From CAZDKK01 sp964506245 (GTDB lineage Bacteria > Eisenbacteria > RBG-16-71-46 > CAIMUX01 > WJJG01), in contig CAZDKK010000004.1 of the NCBI GenBank assembly GCA_964506245.1, positions 68,441 to 132,440 of the forward strand: DNA of 64,000 bases, read 5' to 3'. The notes below the pieces were generated by a model that ran no database searches, was not told the origin of the DNA, and worked only from the letters and a program-made list of their open reading frames with translations. Of the stretch, positions 26,423-35,072 are shown piece by piece; the first letter of the stretch is position 1; every line of letters starts with the position of its first letter. Both the position numbers and the translations under genes were made by a program.

Positions 26423-29400
26423 CTCGCTCCTCCGTTGAGCGTCGCGGTCCCCGCCGTCTGCGAGGCCGCGCCCTCCATCCTGAATTGCAGTCGCGTCTCC
26501 AGGGCGTCGACGAGCAGGCCCTTGCAGCCCGCCCGGCTGGCCAGCGCGATGGCCTCCTCGAGCGCCGCGTGCGCGCCCCCCATCTCACCCTGGGTTGCGC
26601 GGGCACGCGCCAGGCACAGCAGCGCGCGCCCGCGGTAGTAACTCCGGCCATGCTGGCCCAGCCGGGCCAGCTCTTCCTGGAACAGCGCAGCGGCCGCCCC
26701 ATCCCGGGCCGCCAGATGGAGCAAGCCCGCGTGGTGGAGGTAGCGCGCCGCGGTGTGCGCATCCGCGGCCCTCCGCCCCTCCTCCAAACCAGCCGCCAGA
26801 TGCTCGCGGGCCGCCGCCGGATCGCCCTCGAGCTGGGCGCGGAATGCCCGGAGGCGGGCCGCCGCGGTGGGCTCCAGTCGAATGGGCATCTCCGGCTCGA
26901 GCAGCAGCTCGGTCCCGAATTCGCGCACCACCTCCCAGGCCTCGAAGTCGAGCAGGACATCGAGGAGTTGCTGCAGGCAGTCGGAGACGGCGTAGACGAA
27001 GCGGCCCTCGAGGATGTCGCGCCAGGCCAGCGCGGACTCGCTGATGGCGGCGTTCGCATTGCCCAGATGCAGGTGGCAGAAGCCGATCAGCATGCGCGCG
27101 CCCAAGCGCATCAACTGCGAGGCGCGCACGGACGGGGTCTGGATCAGGCCCAGTGCTTCCCGTAGGGCCTTGTCGACCCGGTCCGATTCGGCCCAGGCCC
27201 ACGCTCGCTGCATGCGCAGATTGGAAACCCGCGCGCGCGAGATCCGCCCCTGCAGTCTGCGCAGGCCCTCCTCGATGCAGCGGGCGGCGGCCTCGTCGTC
27301 GTGGACCTGGCTGTACATGATGCTCAGATTGGCGCGCAGCTGCGCCTCGGACTCCGGCCCCGGATCCTCGGCCAGGGCGGCCTCGAGCAGCGCGATGCCC
27401 GCGGGCGGATCGTGCGCGAACCGCAGAACCGCCAGAAGTTGGAGGCCCTGTTGCTCGTATGGATGCCCGGTGCCGCGCAAGAGGGCGATCGCCCCCGTCA
27501 GGTGTTCCTCGGCCTTCGCCGTGTCCCCGCGCACGCGGGCCGCGGAGCCGCGCAGGTATTCCAACACCCCGGGCGACGGGCCGCCCCTTAGCTGTGCGAG
27601 CCGCTCGAGCTCGGCCAGATGCTGCTCGTAGCCGGCATCATCGTGTCCCCGCAGCGCGCGCTCGGCGAGGGAGCCGTGGGCCGCAGCGCACGTGCCGATG
27701 TCGGAGGACTCCGCTGCCTGAGCCTGCAGTGCCAAGGCTGCCCCTGGCTCGCGGAACACGAGGGCGTTCGAGGCAAGGAAGGTCAGGCGCTCAGCGGTCC
27801 AGGCCGGCGCGAGAAGCTCCGCCAGGGCAGCAGCCTGGCGCTGGACCTCTTCGCGCGACCAACGCAGCGGCGGCTCGTCCGGGTAGGCGAGAAGATCCTG
27901 CACGTGGCCCCACACCCGGCGTTTCTCGGCCCGCAGCAGAGCCTCACCGATCCAAGCGCCCTCCCGCTGTCGATCTCCGAGGCGCCTGGCTCGCCGGGCC
28001 GCGAAAAGGACAGCCTCCAGCCGATCGGGATCCGGGAAGGCGTGGTCGTTGAGCCACCGATCCACGAGATCGGCGTCGGGTGGGGTCACGACGCCCTCTC
28101 GGCCAGCGGGGCCTGGGGGGAGGCCTGCCCCGCCCCACGCGAGCGCCTCCTCCCACAGGGCGCGGGTGACGAAGGCAAGGCGGTCCGTGTCCTCGGCAAT
28201 GAGCAGGGCTGAATCGAGCAGCTCCGGTAGGCTGCCCGAGGGGTGGAATCGATCGAGAAGGTCCTGGGCCAGCCGGCGGGGGAAACTGCGGCCAGCGCGC
28301 GCCAGGATGCGCAGGGCCTCCCGCTCGCCGGGCGCCAGTTCGGTCAGATTGAGGTACGGAGTCGGGGGAGACCCGCGCTGCGATCGCCAGTGCACCCGAT
28401 CCAGCTCGACGACCCAGCTGAGTCCTGTCTCTCTTCCATCGTGCTGTACCAGTTCGCGAAACAGCTCCGCGGAGCAGCGGAGATCGCCATCACTCGCCGT
28501 CAGCAGTCGGCTCGCCAGCGACTCCGTCAGGTCTCCCCCGGACTCCATGCTGCCGGCGACGATCTCCGCGAACGCGGGTGCATCCAATGGCGGCAAGGAC
28601 CGCTCCTCCCATCCGGGCTGCGAGCGGATCACGCGCAGCAGATCCCTCGCTAGATCGGGAGGGAACCCACGGAGGCGCCTGGAGAGACTAGGAAGCGCAA
28701 TCAGGAGCGACCCTGCGTCCTGAATGCATCTCTCCAGGTGTCCGACGAGCTCTTGGCCCTCGCGCCCCTCCGCCCGCAGGGATCCGACGTCCAGGATCCG
28801 CAGCGGAGGGCCGTCACCGGCCGCGGCCTCCAGCGTCACTTCCCACAGGAAGCGGCTGAGTCCCAGGCCGCGCCGCGTAAAGAGCAAGATCCGTACCAAG
28901 CGGCCGTTCGTGACCAGGTTCGTGATGTCGGTCAGGAGCTCAGCCCGCCCGCGCAGCGGTCCACCGCCGAAGGGCGGCCAGCGGAACCCGGAGGGCGGCA
29001 GCCGAAACGTCGCTTCGAGGTCATCGCGCAAGGCCAGCATGTGGGGGTAGCGCTGGCCGGGAATCCTGCGGCACAACCTCTCCAGGATGGGCGACCAGCG
29101 AGAATCCCGCGCGAGCTGGGGAAACAACTCCCTCAGGATGACGCCCAGCGAGTACTGGTCTGCCCGCCCGTCGACGATCCATCCGCGCGTGATCTCGGGT
29201 GCGATGAAGGGCGGCGTGCCGCCCGCATGCATATCGGCTTCGAAGTCCCTGCTGCGCGCGCGGCCGAAGTCGAGACACCGCACCGCCGGCTCACCCGGCG
29301 CATCCAAAAGGAACAGGTTTTCCGGCGAAATATCGCCGTGGACCATGCCCGTGCGATGCAGGTGACCCAGGCACTGCGCGAGAGCCCGCCCGATCCACGG

Positions 29401-29694
29401 CATCGCGTCAGGCGAAAGCCCCGCGGCAGCGGCCCCGAGCGTTTGCCCTTCCAACCGCTCGAGCGCGAACCAGAGCTGCCCGCCGCCCTTCCACACGACG
29501 TCGAGCACGCGGGGCGCGATCCCCGGCGGCAGGGAGAGCAGAATCGCCAGCTCATGGCGGGCGAGGTCGAGGTGGTCGCTCTTGAGGATGACCAGGGCGC
29601 CGGTCCACCGGTCGCGCGCCGCCCACGCCTGCCGTTCCCCCTCGCGGCTCAGGAGGTCAAGGGTCTCGTAGCGGACATCCGCGGGACCGCGCAT
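26419..29694 (-). CDS. PknK-like Ser/Thr kinase with degenerate ATPase and TPR region
   Basis: 1091 aa. The kinase domain (about 8-235) has Lys38 (VILKSD), HGDISPEN (119-126, where HRD has become HGD and the usual Lys is Ser), LDFG (141-144) and APE (165-167); the catalytic Asp and metal-binding Asn/Asp remain. Next comes a STAND/AAA-like module whose Walker A is degenerate (LLFTRRGLGLSR, 270-281, no Lys). From about 580 on there are TPR-like helical repeats (LAERALRGHDDAGYEQHLAE, ALLEAALAEDPGPESEAQLR and others). This layout resembles PknK and HTH-less MalT-type signal proteins. It is co-transcribed with the sigma-54 activator, a known pairing in myxobacteria-like regulation. Start at ATG 29694 is chosen over the in-frame ATG 29790, which lies upstream of the promoter -10. 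Confidence 0.85.
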   Translation of the reverse strand: MRGPADVRYETLDLLSREGERQAWAARDRWTGALVILKSDHLDLARHELAILLSLPPGIAPRVLDVVWKGGGQLWFALERLEGQTLGAAAAGLSPDAMPWIGRALAQCLGHLHRTGMVHGDISPENLFLLDAPGEPAVRCLDFGRARSRDFEADMHAGGTPPFIAPEITRGWIVDGRADQYSLGVILRELFPQLARDSRWSPILERLCRRIPGQRYPHMLALRDDLEATFRLPPSGFRWPPFGGGPLRGRAELLTDITNLVTNGRLVRILLFTRRGLGLSRFLWEVTLEAAAGDGPPLRILDVGSLRAEGREGQELVGHLERCIQDAGSLLIALPSLSRRLRGFPPDLARDLLRVIRSQPGWEERSLPPLDAPAFAEIVAGSMESGGDLTESLASRLLTASDGDLRCSAELFRELVQHDGRETGLSWVVELDRVHWRSQRGSPPTPYLNLTELAPGEREALRILARAGRSFPRRLAQDLLDRFHPSGSLPELLDSALLIAEDTDRLAFVTRALWEEALAWGGAGLPPGPAGREGVVTPPDADLVDRWLNDHAFPDPDRLEAVLFAARRARRLGDRQREGAWIGEALLRAEKRRVWGHVQDLLAYPDEPPLRWSREEVQRQAAALAELLAPAWTAERLTFLASNALVFREPGAALALQAQAAESSDIGTCAAAHGSLAERALRGHDDAGYEQHLAELERLAQLRGGPSPGVLEYLRGSAARVRGDTAKAEEHLTGAIALLRGTGHPYEQQGLQLLAVLRFAHDPPAGIALLEAALAEDPGPESEAQLRANLSIMYSQVHDDEAAARCIEEGLRRLQGRISRARVSNLRMQRAWAWAESDRVDKALREALGLIQTPSVRASQLMRLGARMLIGFCHLHLGNANAAISESALAWRDILEGRFVYAVSDCLQQLLDVLLDFEAWEVVREFGTELLLEPEMPIRLEPTAAARLRAFRAQLEGDPAAAREHLAAGLEEGRRAADAHTAARYLHHAGLLHLAARDGAAAALFQEELARLGQHGRSYYRGRALLCLARARATQGEMGGAHAALEEAIALASRAGCKGLLVDALETRLQFRMEGAASQTAGTATLNGGAR

Positions 29695-29749
29695 GGGAAT
29701 CCCTGTTCGTCGAGGCGCCCGTACACACCGACGTACGAATCCAGAGGCC

Positions 29750-29778
29750 AAGATAGCACATGCACTGGAATTGTGCAA
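29750..29778 (-). promoter_or_regulatory. Sigma-70-like promoter of the kinase/activator operon
   Basis: On the minus strand -35 TTGCAC (29778-29773), 17-base spacer, -10 TATCTT (29755-29750), about 55 bases before ATG 29694. The -35 and spacer lie within palindrome copy 1, so a protein bound there should repress or modulate this promoter. Confidence 0.55.
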
Positions 29779-29893
29779 CTGCTGCACCAAAACAGTGCAT
29801 CAGTGCACAAAAAGAGTGCATGCGTACGTGAGTATATATCGGAAGATGCCGAGGATGCCACCTGCGCCGCGACCTGTGCACAGAAAAAGTGCA
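29761..29893. promoter_or_regulatory. Four phased 17-bp palindromes (NtrC-type enhancer-like sites)
   Basis: TGCAC-N7-GTGCA occurs at 29761-29777, 29783-29799, 29804-29820 and 29877-29893, always with the same arms and mostly AT-rich centres. Starts are 22, 21 and 73 bases apart, close to 2, 2 and 7 helical turns, so all face one side. The arms and the 17-base length match the NtrC consensus TGCACC-N5-GGTGCA. A variant, TGCAT-N7-ATGCA, follows at 29922-29938. The sites lie between the divergent activator operon and the isomerase-like gene. Confidence 0.8.
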
Positions 29894-29993
29894 ATCCATC
29901 GCTCATCGCCCAAGGTTCGATTGCATCATTCCGATGCATGGTGCAAGCTGGTCCGCGTTCGGGTCAGCCCGGGTTCCAGCCGGAGGTTGGGTC

Positions 29994-30827
29994 GTGCACC
30001 TGGCGATGGCGAGCAACTACGTCTCGAGCCGAGGGGACGCCTCACCCCATCTTCTGCGGTTGTCCGAGGCTGGGTTTACGCATGTTCAGTGGTGCCACGA
30101 GTGGGACACCGACCATCTCTACTCCCCGGACGAGATGACGGCCATCGGCAGGACCCTCTCGGACCTCGGCCTGCGGCTGCTCAGTCTGCACGCGTCCCAC
30201 GGCGTGGCACACAGCTGGGGCGCGCTCGATGAGAACCGCCGGCGGGCGGGGCAGGAACTGGTCGAAAACCGGATCGTCATGGCAGCGAGTCTCTCGAGCA
30301 GCGTGGTCGTCCTGCGCGTTCCGGAGGCGCCCGCGGGCAGCGTGCGCCGCCAACGCTTCCGGGAAGCGCTCAACCGTTCCCTCGCCGGGCTGGAGCCGGT
30401 CGCGCGACGTCACGGGGTGCGCATCGCGCTCGAGAACTCACCAGCCGACGACTTCTCCGATATCCGCGAGCTCTTCGCGCGCCACGCGCCGGAGTTCCTC
30501 GGGCTGTGCTACGACTCGGGTCACGGAAACATCGGGGGCAAGGGGCTGGAGCACCTCGAACGGAACAAGGACCGCCTCATCGCCGTGGACCTGCACGACA
30601 ACGACGGCGCCTTCGACCTCCACGGCCTGCCGTTCACCGGGACCGTCGACTGGCCCAGGCTGGCGCAACTCATCCGCACATCGACCTATCGGGGCTGCGT
30701 CAGCCTGAAGACGTTCATGCGCGATCCATCTGCGGACCTCGGCAGTTTCCTGGCCGACGCCCGCGCCTCGGGGCAGCGGCTCGCGCGGCTGATCTCCGAC
30801 CCGGCATCCGCCGGCGGAGCTGCTTGA
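29994..30827 (+). CDS. Sugar-phosphate isomerase/epimerase-like TIM barrel
   Basis: 277 aa of the AP-endonuclease-2/xylose-isomerase-like barrel. Strands with expected metal ligands are visible: first strand HLAMASNYV, LLSLHASHG (His), GVRIALENSP (Glu, about 149), LGLCYDSGHGN (Asp/His, about 180), AVDLHDNDG (His/Asp, about 208) and GCVSLKTF near the end. The reaction is unknown; the family isomerises or epimerises sugars and inositols. GTG 29994 is chosen because GGAGG lies 7 nt upstream and the barrel's first strand starts there; in-frame ATGs further upstream run through the palindrome array. It is divergent from, and possibly controlled by, the sigma-54 activator. Confidence 0.8.
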   Translation: MHLAMASNYVSSRGDASPHLLRLSEAGFTHVQWCHEWDTDHLYSPDEMTAIGRTLSDLGLRLLSLHASHGVAHSWGALDENRRRAGQELVENRIVMAASLSSSVVVLRVPEAPAGSVRRQRFREALNRSLAGLEPVARRHGVRIALENSPADDFSDIRELFARHAPEFLGLCYDSGHGNIGGKGLEHLERNKDRLIAVDLHDNDGAFDLHGLPFTGTVDWPRLAQLIRTSTYRGCVSLKTFMRDPSADLGSFLADARASGQRLARLISDPASAGGAA

Positions 30828-30832
30828 GGCAG

Positions 30833-32785
30833 CTACTTGAGGTAGCCGATGGCCCGCAGTCGCTCGCGGGTGGCCTCGTCGATGGTGATGCTCACCCCGG
30901 GCGCCGCGTTCCGTGCGGCGCTCGCGTGGAACTCGTCCAGGCGTGGGAACATCTCCGCGGGCCACGGCGCTGCGCCGGTGACGAGATCCTCCTGCTCACC
31001 GGGATCGGCTGCCAGGTCGAAGGCGAAGCGGCGCCCATCCGCCCCGCGCTGCGCCCGGATGACCTTGCGCCCACCCTCGCGCAGACTGCGCGCCCCGTGC
31101 CCGCCGAAGTCCACCTCGCTGTAAACCGGCCGTGCCGGCTCCTCCGGCTCCTCCCCGCGGACGATGGGCAGGAGACTCTGCCCGGCCAGCTCCTCGGGCA
31201 CGGGGAGGCCGCAGACATCGAGGATCGTGGGCACGAGATCCACGTGGCGCACGACGTTGGGAAGCCGCCGGCTCCGGGCCGGCTCCATCTCCGGTCCGCA
31301 GAGGATCAGCGGCACGTGGAGCAGCTCCTCGTAGAGGGACTGGCCGTGGCCCCAGCCGCCGTGATCGTAGAACTCCTCGCCGTGATCGGCCGTGACCAGG
31401 ATCAGCGTGTTCTCGAAGAGGCCGCGCTGCTTCAGATCCCGCACCAGCTCCCCCACCCAGTAGTCCGCCAGGCGGATGCCGCCATCGTAGAGCGCGATCA
31501 TGCTGGCGAGGCTGTCGGCGGAGGCCGGCCGTCCAGGATCGAACGGCAAGAAGCCGGTGAACTCGGGGAAGTTGATCACCTTGGGCCGGCCGACGAGATG
31601 CTCCGGCATGAAGAGCCTGTCGTACGGCGCCGGTGGGTTGTAGGGCGCATGCGGCTCCATGAAGTGCAGGTAGGCGAAGAAGCGGTCGTTGCCGATCCCG
31701 TGCGACCAGGTCCAGAAGGCGCGGACAAGTCCCTCCGCGCTCAATCCGCCAGCGGGAGCGCCGCCCCCACGCGTGGTCCGCTCCAGCTTGACCAGCGCCT
31801 CCACGATCGTACCCAGCGGCCGCACGCGGTCGCCGGTGAGAGCGAGCAGGTGGCCGAGCATCAGCTGCGGCAGGCGCGGGGCGCGGCTGCTGTAGAAGTG
31901 CTCCGTGCCGCGGTCGAAGCCGAACTCGGGCGTGATGAAGTAGTTGGCGGTGAAGACGGCCGTACGGAATCCGTACCGCCGGAGCATCTCCGGCAGCAGC
32001 GCCACCGAGGGCGGAACGGCGCTCGCCATTGGATTCACGCCGTGCGTGGAGGGGTAGAGCGAGGTCAGGATCGTGGCCGTGGATGGCTTGGTCCAGGGCG
32101 CCTGGGCCTGGGCGTTCTCGAAGACGACGCCCTCGGCCGCCAGGGCATCGAGCTGCGGGGTCGTCTCGCGCGCGTAGCCATTCTGTGAAAGGTGGTCATA
32201 GCGCAGCGCATCGAGCACGATCAGGACGACGTTGCGCGACAGCCCCGCGCCCGGGTTCTCGACCCGCACCGTGGTTCCGGCCGCCGGCAGCAGCGATGCG
32301 ACCACGAGGGCAAGCCCGCCGGCGGCGAGGATGACCCACATCCCGCCCCGGACGGCGCGCTGCCGCATCCAGCGGGCGATCGGGAGCGAGGCGAGGCCGC
32401 GGCGCAGGAGCCAGGTCGCGCCCGCGCACGCCACGAGGATGAGCCCGGTGTAGAGCAGCGAGGATCGGGCGAAGGCCTCCGGGAGATAGCGCACGTTGAT
32501 GGTTCCCGCCACCAGCAGGAACGCGAAGAAGCCCAGGAGAACGGCCGCGGAGGTGGTGCCGGCCGGGTCGCGGTGCGCGAGCCACCGGCTGGCGATCCAG
32601 AGCACGGCGCCCGCGAGGGCACCGGCGGCGCCGTAGAGGAGCGCGGCCTCGAGGAGATACTGGCGGGTGATGGCCGACCCGGGGGTCAGCATCCCGGCGA
32701 TCACTTCTCCCGCGCCGACGAGCCCTCCCAGCACCGCTCCCAGGAGGATGGGCGAAGGGCGATAGCTACCCGATGGCGTCGCCAA
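30833..32785 (-). CDS. Membrane sulfatase-fold hydrolase/transferase
   Basis: 650 aa. The N-terminal 200 residues hold about five TM helices; the rest is an extracytoplasmic alkaline-phosphatase/sulfatase domain: metal site NVVLIVLDALRYDHLS, the HFMEPHAPY loop, VTADHGEEF and HGQSLYEELLHVPLIL. At the nucleophile position the sequence is APWTKPSTATILTS, with Thr instead of the Cys or Ser that becomes formylglycine in true sulfatases, so it is more like Thr-dependent phosphotransferases (LtaS or PetN-like) or a divergent phosphodiesterase. TTG 32785 with GGAGGAAG upstream is the best start. It ends 5 bases from the convergent isomerase gene. A role in modifying surface glycans is a guess. Confidence 0.82.
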   Translation of the reverse strand: MATPSGSYRPSPILLGAVLGGLVGAGEVIAGMLTPGSAITRQYLLEAALLYGAAGALAGAVLWIASRWLAHRDPAGTTSAAVLLGFFAFLLVAGTINVRYLPEAFARSSLLYTGLILVACAGATWLLRRGLASLPIARWMRQRAVRGGMWVILAAGGLALVVASLLPAAGTTVRVENPGAGLSRNVVLIVLDALRYDHLSQNGYARETTPQLDALAAEGVVFENAQAQAPWTKPSTATILTSLYPSTHGVNPMASAVPPSVALLPEMLRRYGFRTAVFTANYFITPEFGFDRGTEHFYSSRAPRLPQLMLGHLLALTGDRVRPLGTIVEALVKLERTTRGGGAPAGGLSAEGLVRAFWTWSHGIGNDRFFAYLHFMEPHAPYNPPAPYDRLFMPEHLVGRPKVINFPEFTGFLPFDPGRPASADSLASMIALYDGGIRLADYWVGELVRDLKQRGLFENTLILVTADHGEEFYDHGGWGHGQSLYEELLHVPLILCGPEMEPARSRRLPNVVRHVDLVPTILDVCGLPVPEELAGQSLLPIVRGEEPEEPARPVYSEVDFGGHGARSLREGGRKVIRAQRGADGRRFAFDLAADPGEQEDLVTGAAPWPAEMFPRLDEFHASAARNAAPGVSITIDEATRERLRAIGYLK

Positions 32786-32931
32786 GATCTTCCTCCACCT
32801 GCGCCCTGCGCAACCCTTGCCACTTATACCAGCGCCCACCCTCGGGGAGAAGCAGCCGCGTTCTCGACGCCGGCCGCACCGGCTGCGGCACAGCCGCATC
32901 GGCCGCGGGCACTGCCCCACCGGCTGCGGGC

Positions 32932-34527
32932 TCAGTGCTCAAACGGCACGCGCTCGTGGATTGTCCTGCCGGACCAGATCACCTCGAAGTCGAAGCGCCC
33001 CATCCCGGGCAGGCTGGCCGACGGGCTGACGCGGTTCTCGCAGTTGCGGACCGTGCACAGCCGGCAGGTCACGCCGCATTCGACCGGCTCGTCGTGGAAC
33101 TTCTGCGCGTAGACCATGCGCGGAGCATCCTTGGCCTGCACCCCCAGCGTCAAGCTGTAGACCAGCGGCGCGGCGCCGTAGCGCATGAGCGGTGCCCGCA
33201 CGGAGCGGCCCACGCAGAAGTACCTCTGTCCTGCCAGGTCCGGGAACACGCTGTACTGGCGCACGATGTTCCCCGGGACCGTGAGCAGGCTGCGGGCCGA
33301 GGCCCAGCGTCCGCAGATCCGCATGTACAACGGCGCGAACTGGAGGCCCGAATAGCTGCTGCGCTTGAGCACGACCCCGCGCCAGTCCATCTTCACAAAG
33401 TGCACGGGCAGCCCCGAGTCGATCTGGCTGATGCGGTTGATCACCGTCTCCCACGACACGTTCAGCGCGGCGGCCAGGCCGTCCACGTCGTATTCGGTTG
33501 ACTCGGCCAGCCGCACGAAGCGATCCGCCGGCAGCGTGAACACCCCGGTGGCCCATCGCCCGGCCAGCGATCGCACGATCAGCCAGATGATGTCCTGTTC
33601 GAGCTGCTCGGCCTCGGCCGGTCCGGGGACGGCCTGCGGGAAGTTCTGGGCCACCCAGGCGCGGGCGAAGGCGCCGATCTCCTTCTGGGCCGCGGCGTCC
33701 AGCAGCCGCAGCGCACGCAGGTGCCCGACCACCCGGCCCAACTCGAACGGGTACTGGGCCGGGTGGATCGCGGTCGTGATCTCGGCCCGCTTCTCGTCCT
33801 TGAGCGAGAGCAGCCAGTGGAGGCCCTCCCAGTGGCCGCGCACCGCATGCGGCGAGCGCGGCGTGCGCTCGATCTTGATGCCCTCCCTGCGGAGCATCGA
33901 TTCGAACAGCTCGGTGAGCGTGCCGCGATCGCGGCGCGCGTCGCCGTGCGTGCGGCGGATGTCGGCTTCGATCTCGCGCGTGAAGCGGCGCATCTTGGGA
34001 TCGGTCTGGAACGCCTCGACCGCCGACTGCACCAGCGACTCGCGCGCCGCGTCGGTGTGCGCCATCGCGAGCTGCGCGCACCGCGTGCGCAGGGAGCGGA
34101 TCTCGTCGGCCAGCCGCAGCACGGCCCCCGAGAGCAGGCGGTCGCTCGCCGCCGAGGAAAGCAAGCGATCGCGCTGTCCCTGGGTCAGCTCGACCCCTGC
34201 ATCGTCCAGCGCGGTCAGCCGTTCCATCAACTGCGACTCGCGCATATCGGGTTGGCGCATCCAGTGGTCGATCATGGCCTGCGTGACCCCCTGCGTGCGC
34301 AGGGCCGCCGCCAGCACGCGGCGGATCGTCCGCTGGCCGGGGGCGCGATGGAGGTTCAGGTAGGCGCTCAGGTTCGAGAGGGCCATCCCCGCGGCCTGCG
34401 CGAGATCGCGGTGGCGGCGGCCCGTGCGGGTCATGTGCGCGTGCAGGCCGCGCGCGATACGGCGCCACTCCTCGGCCGCCAGCTCCCGCTGCAGGCCGTC
34501 GGACGGCTCCGGGGTCTGTGGGGCCAT
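32932..34527 (-). CDS. XRE-family regulator, RamB/ScfR-like
   Basis: 531 aa. The N-terminal XRE HTH (about 25-75) reads RRHRDLAQAAGMALSNLSAY. A long helical middle is followed by a C-terminal region with a cysteine cluster (VECGVTCRLCTVRNCENRV, about 485-503), the hallmark of the short-chain acyl-CoA-responsive regulators of the RamB/ScfR group (DUF2083), which control acetate, propionate or glyoxylate genes. The IrrE-like HExxH often found in the middle is not visible, though TVINRISQIDSGLPVHFVK matches the segment usually after it. A divergent small ORF and several GATAAC motifs lie upstream. Confidence 0.75.
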   Translation of the reverse strand: MAPQTPEPSDGLQRELAAEEWRRIARGLHAHMTRTGRRHRDLAQAAGMALSNLSAYLNLHRAPGQRTIRRVLAAALRTQGVTQAMIDHWMRQPDMRESQLMERLTALDDAGVELTQGQRDRLLSSAASDRLLSGAVLRLADEIRSLRTRCAQLAMAHTDAARESLVQSAVEAFQTDPKMRRFTREIEADIRRTHGDARRDRGTLTELFESMLRREGIKIERTPRSPHAVRGHWEGLHWLLSLKDEKRAEITTAIHPAQYPFELGRVVGHLRALRLLDAAAQKEIGAFARAWVAQNFPQAVPGPAEAEQLEQDIIWLIVRSLAGRWATGVFTLPADRFVRLAESTEYDVDGLAAALNVSWETVINRISQIDSGLPVHFVKMDWRGVVLKRSSYSGLQFAPLYMRICGRWASARSLLTVPGNIVRQYSVFPDLAGQRYFCVGRSVRAPLMRYGAAPLVYSLTLGVQAKDAPRMVYAQKFHDEPVECGVTCRLCTVRNCENRVSPSASLPGMGRFDFEVIWSGRTIHERVPFEH

Positions 34528-34566
34528 GGTGCCTCCGCTGGGTCCGGGCGAACGCGAAGTGATACG

Positions 34567-34746
34567 TCCTGATAACAGGACTATCTTATGCGGCCGTTAT
34601 CGCCATCTCAGGGATCGTGTATATATAACCATGTTGTCACTGAAAAACCAATCGGATACAACGGTTCTCCGCCGGGTGTTTTCTCTAGATATCGCCACTT
34701 CCGGCCGATACCCTTACTCGGAGTGATCATCACCGGAGGCGTTATC
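34567..34746. promoter_or_regulatory. GATAAC-type sites upstream of the RamB-like gene
   Basis: TCCTGATAACAGGA (34567-34580) is a 5-bp-arm palindrome. GTTATC recurs at 34596-34601 and 34741-34746. They lie in an AT-richer 270-base divergent region and could be autoregulatory operators. Confidence 0.4.
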
Positions 34747-34799
34747 AGCAGAGCCCCGGGCGGTCTATCCGCCCGCCAACACGCAGGGGGACAAGGTCC

Positions 34800-35069
34800 A
34801 TGAAGGGTCTCAGCTGGGATGACTTTCGGCATCAGGCGCAGCGGTCGATCTGCCGGGAATGTAGCTGCGGCGCGTCTCTTCCCTGGCGGGGCAACTCGGC
34901 CTGCCTGCAGGCCTGGTTGAGGTTCCATTCCTCGCGCGGCATCATCCTCTCCTGCCACGCGACCGGGGCGAGCATCGGGGGTCACCGCCTCGAAGACGCG
35001 CTGATGACCGAACCCGATGCCCTCACGACCGGACCAGGGGGCCGGGACGCTTCCGCACCACCGCGCTAG
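34800..35069 (+). CDS. Small hypothetical protein, Cys-containing
   Basis: 89 aa with a Cys cluster near the N-terminus (SICRECSCGASLPW, then ACLQAW and LSCHAT), a possible metal site. The C-terminal third is Gly/Pro/Asp-rich. GGGGGACAAGG before ATG 34800 is an acceptable RBS. It is divergent from the RamB-like regulator and converges on amgK, 3 bases away. No family recognised; chance ORF not excluded. Confidence 0.4.
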   Translation: MKGLSWDDFRHQAQRSICRECSCGASLPWRGNSACLQAWLRFHSSRGIILSCHATGASIGGHRLEDALMTEPDALTTGPGGRDASAPPR

Positions 35070-35072
35070 CGT

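Noticed and set aside
29725..29755. Possible -24/-12 promoter (TGGC...TT) before the kinase gene
   Set aside because: The -12 element reads TTCG instead of TTGC; the sigma-70-like promoter at 29750-29778 fits better.
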